Source of the DNA: an uncultured Chloroflexota bacterium
Lineage (GTDB): Bacteria > Chloroflexota > Limnocylindria > Limnocylindrales > CSP1-4
Assembly: GCA_903924005.1 (NCBI GenBank)
Contig: CAIXZV010000009.1
Location: 1-13,607 of the forward strand
Length of the DNA: 13,607 nt
Direction of reading: 5' to 3'
In this document: positions 8,447 to 13,607 of the stretch, in pieces
Position numbering within the stretch: position 1 is the stretch's first letter
How the letters are laid out: each line of letters begins with the position of its first letter
Position numbers and translations under genes: made by a program
Notes under the pieces: model-generated
The model's database searches: none
What the model was told of the DNA's origin: nothing
The model's input: the letters and a program-made list of their open reading frames with translations, nothing else

Positions 8447-8460
8447 CGCCGAAACCGGCG
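8447..8460 (+). terminator. hairpin CGCCG-AAAC-CGGCG followed by TTT in the convergent gap
   Basis: The same arms as at 8407-8420, exactly 40 bp further on. The stem extends to 6 bp with the flanking A8446-T8461 pair and is followed on the plus strand by TTT (8461-8463). It is the best candidate for an intrinsic terminator of the plus-strand sugar operon, though the U-tract is very short. GTTTCCGGCG (8411-8420) can also pair with CGCCGAAAC (8447-8455) with one bulge, making a larger alternative fold. Confidence 0.4.
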
Positions 8461-8514
8461 TTTATGCGCGGGGCGACTGCCTGACAGCAATTGAGGCCAC
8501 ATTCGGCCGGATCG

Positions 8515-8535
8515 GGGCGGTTTCACACCGCGCCC
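8515..8535. other. imperfect G+C hairpin in the convergent gap
   Basis: GGGCGGT (8515-8521) faces ACCGCGCCC (8527-8535) with a bulge and a five-base loop. It lies downstream of the SPFH gene on the minus strand and may help end that transcript. No T-run follows on either strand. Confidence 0.25.
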
Positions 8536-8578
8536 GCCGTCAAGCATGCTCCCCGAGACTAAACGCCAGTTTCGCGAC

Positions 8579-8593
8579 TCCCAGCTGCTGGGA
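8579..8593 (-). terminator. inverted repeat just past the SPFH gene stop
   Basis: TCCCAG-CTG-CTGGGA has 6-bp arms and a three-base spacer and starts 5 bp beyond the stop codon of the minus-strand SPFH gene. The tight loop and lack of a T-run make it a weak terminator candidate. Confidence 0.3.
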
Positions 8594-8597
8594 TCGA

Positions 8598-10733
8598 TCA
8601 GGCGGGCGCGGTGCCCCCATCGGGAGCAGGCATCGCAGGCTCAGTGGCCGGCGCGGAGGGAGCGGCAGTCGGCGCAGCAGGCGTCGCCGCCGAGTTTGCC
8701 GCAAGACCCGCTTCGGCCGCCGCCAGGATCTTCGCCCGCAGCGCGTCAACCGCAGCTGTGGACTCCGAACCGGTCGAGGCCACGCTGGACCCTGTGAGCT
8801 TCTCCGTGGCGAGCAGCGTCATCAGCAGGCCAAACGCGTTCGCCGAGCCGCCGCCGGAGCCGCCCTCACCGCCGCCGCCCATCTCCACGACGGTCTGCGG
8901 CACGATGGGGATCTGCCCGTTCTCAACGGCCGTGGAGAAGCGCTCCATCACGGACTGCGTCAGGACAAAGCCCGGACCGCCGTACGCCGCGACGTTCTGC
9001 TCAACCGCGATGGCCTTGCCGATACCGATCTGCGCCTCGCGGACGGACTCGGCTTCGGCCAGGAAACGGATCTGGTCAGCGTTGGCGCGGGCAAGGGTTC
9101 GGATCTTCTCGCCGTCCTGGACAGCGCGGGCGGCATCGGCCTTGCCCACGTTCTCCTGGATGGAGATGTTGATGCTCGACTGCGTGAGCGAGGTCTGCTG
9201 GACGGCCGTGGCCTCGGACTGCTTGAGCTCGCGCTGCTTGTCGGCAGCGATCCGCTGGGCATCGTAGGTGAGCAGCTGCTCATGGGCGATCTGGCGGTCG
9301 CGGAGCTGGGTGAGGATGTTCTCGATGCGCGTGTCGTCCGGGGCGCCGCGCGGCGTGCCGATGAGGACTTCCTCCAGCTCCAAGTTGTAGGCCGCGAACT
9401 TGGCCTTCATGTCCTCAGACGAGTGCTGCTGGATCTCAGAGCGCGACTGGATCAGCTCGATCAGGGTCTTCTGCTGGCCGATGTTCTTGAAGTACGCGCC
9501 GACCATCGGGTCGAGCGTCTGGTTGACGAGCAGCTTGACGTCGCCAAACCGCTGGATGACCAGCGGCGCCTTGCGGTAGTCGATGTGGATGACCACTGAG
9601 AGCGGCAGGTACGGCTCGAAGGCGTCCTTCGTGATCAGGCCAATCTCGGCGAGGTTCTCGTCAAAGTGGTGGACACCAGCCTCGCCGCTGATCCACTTGA
9701 GGATGATGTTGGTGGTGGGCACCTGGACCACGGCGCCAGCGTACGTGTTGAACGCGTACTTGCCCGGCATCAGCGGGTCCTTCCAGACACCGCGGCTGCC
9801 GTTGGCAACCAGCTCGCCGTGCGTGTAGGCGTCGCCCGAGAGGTCTGCGCCCTTGGGGCCGACATAGCTGATGACGACGCCCGCCCAGCCAACGGGGACA
9901 ACGGTCTTGAGGATGGGCTCAACCGTGGCGAAGAAGCGGTTGATGAAGTACGTGCCTTCGGTGAGGACCTGGAGCTGCCGGCCGCGGAAGCCTCCCGCGA
10001 GGAGGAACTTGGTGGGGTCCTGGAAGTTGTTGTGGAAGTGCTCGCCGTTGGCCTGGTCGCCAACGTTGGGGGCGATGATGTCGCCTGTCGGCAGCGAGGG
10101 ACCGTCATGGACGGTGACGATGCCGCAGAGGTCGTCCTTGTCTCGGATGACGATGGGCGTGAAGCCGCCAACCTGGCGCAGGTGGTCCCCCATCGAGTCC
10201 ACGGTCTTGGCCTCGGACGGGTCCTTCATGCGGTGGTAGAACGCGCCCTGCTCCGTGAGCACCACAAACTGGGCGAGGTTAAACGCATAGGTGCCTTCGC
10301 GGAGGATGGCGCGCTGGGGGCCCTTCTGGCCGCCGCCGCCAAGAAACGCTCGGGTGTCCTGGAAGTTGGCGCACTCCACAACTTCGGCCAGCGTCTGGTC
10401 CGGACGGAGCGAACGACCGTCACGGGCAAAGATGTAGCCAATCTGGCCCTGCGGGATGGTCACCAGCGGATAGCGGTGGACCCGGTAGATCAGCGGGCTG
10501 CGGAAGTGGACACCGGCGCGCAGCACGTCTGGCTGGTAACCAGCCTCGCCGTTGAGCGCGATGATCTGGTCCTTCAGCGAGCCGCGGCGGGACCACCACT
10601 TCTCAACGACGCCAACCTGGCTTGAGCCGATGATCTGGACGCCTGCAATCCAGAAGACCAGCCAGGCGACGAGGACGAGGACGACCAGCACCACCACGGG
10701 TGCGATGACGCCGTTGAGGTCAATCGGGTCCAT
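8598..10733 (-). CDS. membrane-anchored SPFH/band-7 (flotillin-like) protein with repeated N-terminal beta modules and an Ala/Pro tail
   Basis: This 711-residue protein starts at ATG 10733, chosen over an in-frame ATG at 10748 because GGGGAGGG sits just before it. A hydrophobic anchor (about 9-31) is followed by a beta-rich region (37-347). In it a unit of the form L-x-x-G-x-Y/H-x-x-N plus V-P-x-G-x-x-G seems to recur near 70-105, 141-211, 252-296 and 316-347. The SPFH core lies at about 375-460 (VVIHIDYRKAPLVIQRFGD, then SRSEIQQHSSEDMKAKFAAY). A long charged helical or coiled-coil region runs from 465 to 600 with flotillin-like Ala/Glu/Gln-rich sequence. A Gly/Ser linker (619-630) and an Ala/Pro-rich tail (680-711) end it. 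SPFH proteins oligomerise on membranes as scaffolds; the exact role here is unknown. It follows galK after 132 bp on the same strand. It has no evident link to sugar use. Confidence 0.88.
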   Translation of the reverse strand: MDPIDLNGVIAPVVVLVVLVLVAWLVFWIAGVQIIGSSQVGVVEKWWSRRGSLKDQIIALNGEAGYQPDVLRAGVHFRSPLIYRVHRYPLVTIPQGQIGYIFARDGRSLRPDQTLAEVVECANFQDTRAFLGGGGQKGPQRAILREGTYAFNLAQFVVLTEQGAFYHRMKDPSEAKTVDSMGDHLRQVGGFTPIVIRDKDDLCGIVTVHDGPSLPTGDIIAPNVGDQANGEHFHNNFQDPTKFLLAGGFRGRQLQVLTEGTYFINRFFATVEPILKTVVPVGWAGVVISYVGPKGADLSGDAYTHGELVANGSRGVWKDPLMPGKYAFNTYAGAVVQVPTTNIILKWISGEAGVHHFDENLAEIGLITKDAFEPYLPLSVVIHIDYRKAPLVIQRFGDVKLLVNQTLDPMVGAYFKNIGQQKTLIELIQSRSEIQQHSSEDMKAKFAAYNLELEEVLIGTPRGAPDDTRIENILTQLRDRQIAHEQLLTYDAQRIAADKQRELKQSEATAVQQTSLTQSSINISIQENVGKADAARAVQDGEKIRTLARANADQIRFLAEAESVREAQIGIGKAIAVEQNVAAYGGPGFVLTQSVMERFSTAVENGQIPIVPQTVVEMGGGGEGGSGGGSANAFGLLMTLLATEKLTGSSVASTGSESTAAVDALRAKILAAAEAGLAANSAATPAAPTAAPSAPATEPAMPAPDGGTAPA

Positions 10734-10736
10734 GTT

Positions 10737-10744
10737 CCCTCCCC
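10737..10744 (-). promoter_or_regulatory. ribosome binding site that decides the SPFH start
   Basis: On the minus strand GGGGAGGG precedes ATG 10733, with the GGAG core 5 nt away. The alternative ATG at 10748 would place this purine run inside the coding region and has no Shine-Dalgarno of its own. Confidence 0.6.
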
Positions 10745-10775
10745 ACACACGTTGCGGACGCTATCTGCAGGGCAA

Positions 10776-10795
10776 GTGTGCGCCTTTCGGCACAC
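10776..10795. promoter_or_regulatory. operator-like dyad upstream of the SPFH gene
   Basis: GTGTGC (10776-10781) and GCACAC (10790-10795) form a perfect inverted repeat with an 8-bp spacer, about 43 bp before the SPFH start, inside the 132-bp galK-SPFH gap. It could be a regulator site or an mRNA stem (on the minus strand GCC-GAAA-GGC can close inside it). No clear -35/-10 pair was found beside it. Confidence 0.3.
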
Positions 10796-10836
10796 CTGCG
10801 CGAATGCTTGACGCTTGCGCCGCCAAGACGTGACAG

Positions 10837-10849
10837 CGCCACCGTGGCG
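10837..10849 (-). other. palindrome after the galK stop
   Basis: CGCCAC-C-GTGGCG, a 13-bp perfect dyad, lies 16 bp beyond the galK stop on the minus strand. It might end or stabilise the galK transcript, but the one-base centre makes a tight hairpin and no T-run follows. Confidence 0.25.
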
Positions 10850-10865
10850 GAGCAGCGCGCCCGCG

Positions 10866-12068
10866 TCAGGCGATGCGGCGAGCCCCGGCAGACGCCGCTA
10901 CTTCGAAGACCCGCGGCACCAGACCGGTGTGCGCCGGGTAGTCGCGCAGGACCGCCTCGCGCAGGGCCGGGACAGCCTCGCGGTGGACGAGGTTGATGGT
11001 GCAGCCCCCAAAGCCCGCACCGGTGAGGCGGGCGCCGATGACGCCGGGCGTGGCCCGGGCGATCTCGACCAGCGTGTCCAGTTCGGGGGACGAGACGTCG
11101 TACAGGTCGCGCAGGGACGCGTGCGAGGCATAGAAGAGGCGGCCCACTTCCGCGAGGTCCCCGGCCTCAAACGCGGCGATCGCGTCGAGCACCCGCTGAT
11201 TCTCCTCCACGATGTGCCTGGCGCGGCGGACGGCGACGGGCTCCAGCCGATCGCGCACGGCGTCCAGCATCGCGGGCGTCACGTCGCGCAGGGCAGTTAC
11301 GCCCGGCTCCAGCTTGGCGATCGCCGCAACCGCGGCATCGCACTGCGAGCGGCGCTCGTTGTAGGCGGAGGTCTCGAGGCGCCGCGGCGACCCGGAGTGG
11401 CAGGCGACCAGCGCCAGATCGTCGCCCACCAGTTCGATCGCCCGATGGTCAAGGCTTCGGCAGTCCAGCAGCAGCGCCCGCCCGGGCTCGCCAAAGATGG
11501 ACGCGAACTGATCCATGATCCCGTTGTTGAGCCCGATGTAGCCGTTCTCGCCGCGCTTGACCAGATGCACCAGGCGCATGGGGTCAACCGCTGGCGCCTG
11601 CCCTCCCGACAGCGCCCACGAGCTCACAACTTCCAGCGCGGCCGACGATGACAGCCCGGCACCCTGCGGCAGGTCCGATGCGAGCACACCGCGGAAACCC
11701 GTCATCGGCAGCCCGGCCTCGCCAAGCGCAAACGCCATGCCGGCCACGTAGTCGATCCAGGTATGGCGCCGCTCGCCCGGATTGGCGGCGGTAAAGGTCT
11801 GCGTGTCGCCGTTCTCGGCCAGCGTCAGGCTGACAATCCCGTCATCGGTGGGCGCAAGCGCAATCGCGATGCCCAGATCGATGGCCACCGGCAAGACGTA
11901 GCCCTCGTTGTAGTCCGTGTGCTCGCCAATCAGGTTGACGCGCCCCGGGGCGTGCACCACGCGGATGTCGGCGGAGCGCTCGCGCACCTCGGGATGGTGG
12001 TCAAGCAGCTTCGCGATGAGGGCGTCGGGGTTGCGGGCAAGGTCGACGTGTTCGGTGTGCTCAGGCAT
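10866..12068 (-). CDS. galK: galactokinase (GHMP kinase)
   Basis: This 400-residue enzyme phosphorylates alpha-D-galactose with ATP to galactose-1-phosphate, the entry step of the Leloir pathway. The galactokinase signature GRVNLIGEHTDYNEG starts at G42, with R43 matching the catalytic arginine of the family. The GHMP ATP-binding motif is LPQGAGLSSSAALEV (133-147). The catalytic aspartate is D186 in NNGIMDQF, and the C-terminal motif is LTGAGFGGCTINLV. The usual NCGIMDQ reads NNGIMDQ here. The protein is cytoplasmic and of normal length. The ATG at 12068 has only a weak Shine-Dalgarno (GGGGGAG is over 20 nt away). It follows the ABC-2 permease after 47 bp on the same strand and so may be transcribed with it. 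It faces the alpha/beta-galactosidase operon, whose galactose it would consume. No galT, galE or galM is in view. Confidence 0.96.
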   Translation of the reverse strand: MPEHTEHVDLARNPDALIAKLLDHHPEVRERSADIRVVHAPGRVNLIGEHTDYNEGYVLPVAIDLGIAIALAPTDDGIVSLTLAENGDTQTFTAANPGERRHTWIDYVAGMAFALGEAGLPMTGFRGVLASDLPQGAGLSSSAALEVVSSWALSGGQAPAVDPMRLVHLVKRGENGYIGLNNGIMDQFASIFGEPGRALLLDCRSLDHRAIELVGDDLALVACHSGSPRRLETSAYNERRSQCDAAVAAIAKLEPGVTALRDVTPAMLDAVRDRLEPVAVRRARHIVEENQRVLDAIAAFEAGDLAEVGRLFYASHASLRDLYDVSSPELDTLVEIARATPGVIGARLTGAGFGGCTINLVHREAVPALREAVLRDYPAHTGLVPRVFEVAASAGARRIA

Positions 12069-12115
12069 AGCGAAAGCCTACCCAACTCCCCCGTCGCGCG
12101 TGGCGGCTTGGGGCC

Positions 12116-13246
12116 TCAGACCACTTCGCGGCGGATTGTGAGCGACGCAATCCAGGCAAACAGCACGGCCACCAGACCCAGCGCAAAGATGTCGCCCTGC
12201 AGGGCACCCGACGCAAGATCGGCGCCGCCGATAAACACCTGGCGCAGCGCGTCCACGGCGTACCCAAGCGGCATCACGGCAACCAGCGGCCGCAGCACCG
12301 AAGGCAGCGTGTCCACCGGGAACAGCACGCCCGAGAGCAGGAACTGTGGCACCAGCACCACGGGGATGAACTGGATGACCTGCAGTTCGGTGCGGGCAAA
12401 CGTGGATAGGAAGATCCCCAGGCTCACAGCGCCCAGCCCAAGCAGCACCACAACAAGGAAGGCGAGCAGCGGGCTGCCCGCCACCGGGATGCCGAGACCG
12501 ATGGCGAACTCCGGCAGCGGCCCCAGCGCCGGCACGTGGACCGTGCCGAGCGCCCACGTCAGCACAACGGCCACCTGGATGGTGGCGAAGAGTGCGAAGC
12601 CGATGGCATAGCCGGTGACCACCTCGCTCCGCGTCACGGGTGTCGCCATCAGGCGCTCCAGCGTGCCGCCCGTGCGCTCGCGAAGAAAGCTGATGCCCGT
12701 GAGCAGGTAGACAAAGAAGTAGAGGAAGAACGCCACGATGGCGGGCGCAAAGGGCACCATCGGGTCCGTGCTGGGGGTGCCGTAGACGGTCTCGTGCGTG
12801 ATGGTGGGCGCGCGGGCCCCGGCGGCCGCCACGGCTGCGCCAACGAGCACCTTCTGGACAGCGCCAATCTGGGCGCCCTCGGCCGATGGGTTCAGCCCGT
12901 TGGTGACGATGGTGATGGTCCCGCCCGCAAGGTTTGGCGGCAGCAGGATGGCCACCCAGCCCGGGTTGTGAGCCACATTGACGCGGGCGGTGGCCTCGTC
13001 GAACTGCACAGTCTTGATGCCGCCCCGCTCAAGGGCGCCCTCGATGGCCGCGACCACCGGGCCAGGCGTGTCTGCGCTGGCCACGAGGACGGCCGTCACG
13101 TCGGGCGTCTCCGCCTCGCGGAGGATGAACGTGAGAAGGCCAGTCACAACAACCGGCGCGATAAACAGCAGGGCGAGGCTTGGCCGATCGCGGCGAACCT
13201 CCGCGACGACGCGGCGGATGATGGCCCGGAGCCGATGCAGGTTCAC
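12116..13246 (-). CDS. ABC-2 type transporter permease (exporter)
   Basis: This 376-residue membrane subunit of an ABC exporter has the YhhJ/DrrB-like layout. One N-terminal membrane segment (about 24-42) is followed by an extracytoplasmic domain (about 45-160) and then five or so membrane segments to the end. ABC-2 hallmarks are FLRERTGGTLERLMATPVTR near 187-206, and LLSGVLFPVDTLP followed by MPLGYAVDALRQVF in the C-terminal part. The start is GTG 13246, and the next in-frame Met is far inside. The start overlaps the ATPase stop by 4 bp (GTGA), so the two are coupled. The cargo is unknown; relatives export drugs, polyketides, lipids or polysaccharides. It is unrelated in type to the sugar importer on the other strand. 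Confidence 0.92.
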   Translation of the reverse strand: MNLHRLRAIIRRVVAEVRRDRPSLALLFIAPVVVTGLLTFILREAETPDVTAVLVASADTPGPVVAAIEGALERGGIKTVQFDEATARVNVAHNPGWVAILLPPNLAGGTITIVTNGLNPSAEGAQIGAVQKVLVGAAVAAAGARAPTITHETVYGTPSTDPMVPFAPAIVAFFLYFFVYLLTGISFLRERTGGTLERLMATPVTRSEVVTGYAIGFALFATIQVAVVLTWALGTVHVPALGPLPEFAIGLGIPVAGSPLLAFLVVVLLGLGAVSLGIFLSTFARTELQVIQFIPVVLVPQFLLSGVLFPVDTLPSVLRPLVAVMPLGYAVDALRQVFIGGADLASGALQGDIFALGLVAVLFAWIASLTIRREVV

Positions 13247-13607
13247 GCGGCCACCGCGCCAACGCCTGCGAAGTGCAGGAACGCGGCTTCAAGGTCCTTT
13301 GTGCCGGCCTGTTCGCGGAGCGCCCCGCCGGAGCCGCGGGCGATCACTTTGCCTGCACGCATAAACAGCAGCTCGTCGCAGCGGTCAGCCTCGTCCATGA
13401 CGTGGCTGGACACCACGATGGTGGTGCCGGCGTCTGCGAGCGCCCGGAAGTGGCCCCAGAACTGGACGCGCAGGAGCGGGTCCACGCCAACCGTTGGCTC
13501 GTCGAGGAACAGCACCTCGGGCTTGTGGACCAGCGCGCAGGCGAGCGAGAGGCGCCGTCGCTGACCGCCCGAGAGCGTTGCGGCGATGGTCTTCTCCCGA
13601 TCCGCCA
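13243..13607 (-). CDS. ABC transporter ATP-binding protein, 5' end beyond the window
   Basis: The visible 121 residues are the C-terminal part of an ATPase of the drug-exporter (DrrA/CcmA) type; the Walker A region and start codon lie off the right end. The ABC signature LSGGQRRRLSLA, the Walker B/D-loop LFLDEPTVGVDP (its first codon, GTG, is at 13513-13515) and the H-loop switch SSHVMDEADRCDE are all intact. The C-terminus is short (ending FAGVGAVAA). Its stop (TGA, 13245-13243) overlaps the GTG of the ABC-2 permease, so the two form one exporter. Confidence 0.95.
   Translation of the reverse strand, partial: ADREKTIAATLSGGQRRRLSLACALVHKPEVLFLDEPTVGVDPLLRVQFWGHFRALADAGTTIVVSSHVMDEADRCDELLFMRAGKVIARGSGGALREQAGTKDLEAAFLHFAGVGAVAA

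Noticed and set aside
8334..10625. Two long plus-strand frames (421 and 319 codons) opposite the SPFH gene
   Set aside because: The minus-strand reading has a membrane anchor, SPFH core and coiled coil. The plus-strand products are compositionally odd with no motif.
10734..10748. Earlier ATG at 10748 as the SPFH start
   Set aside because: The five extra codons consist of the purine-rich ribosome site itself; ATG 10733 has well-placed GGGGAGGG.
12536..13564. Plus-strand frame of 342 codons opposite the ABC exporter genes
   Set aside because: Antisense to clear ABC-2 permease and ATPase motifs (LSGGQ, Walker B); its product is Arg/Ala/Ser-rich.
1..13607. tRNA, rRNA, CRISPR arrays, transposases and phage genes
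   Set aside because: Looked for on both strands; no cloverleaf, spaced repeat, transposase motif or terminal inverted repeat could be supported.

Overview
The window is 13.6 kb of G+C-rich bacterial DNA (roughly two-thirds G+C by eye). It holds nine protein-coding genes, tightly packed with ATGA or GTGA overlaps, and both end genes run off the window. G+C-rich third codon positions, a CUT1 sugar importer with no ATPase gene beside it, and the mix of gene families suit a free-living heterotroph from a high-G+C lineage such as Actinomycetota or Chloroflexota. No RNA gene or marker protein is present, so the lineage is a guess.

Plus strand, 2-8380: a galactoside uptake and hydrolysis operon. 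It starts with the 3' part of an extracellular sugar-binding protein, followed by two MalF/MalG-type permeases, a 1021-residue GH2 beta-galactosidase of the long LacZ type and a 746-residue GH36 alpha-galactosidase. Neither glycosidase has a signal peptide. The likely scheme is import of intact alpha- and/or beta-galactosides (lactose, melibiose, raffinose-type or galacto-oligosaccharides) and cytoplasmic cleavage to galactose.

Positions 8381-8597 form a convergent gap with several small G+C-rich hairpins and no gene.

Minus strand, 13607 down to 8598: the 3' part of an ABC ATPase gene and its ABC-2 permease (a drug/daunorubicin-type exporter pair), then galactokinase (galK), then a 711-residue membrane-anchored SPFH/band-7 protein. 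GalK supplies the next step for galactose released by the plus-strand enzymes, so the two convergent units are functionally linked. No galT, galE, galM or sugar-responsive regulator lies in the window.

The most unusual object is the SPFH protein at 8598-10733. Between its N-terminal membrane anchor and its SPFH domain lies about 280 residues that appear to be repeated beta-rich modules. A long helical region and a Gly then Ala/Pro-rich tail follow. This order of repeats, SPFH fold and long helix resembles the eukaryotic major vault protein. That comparison is inference from reading the sequence and has not been tested.
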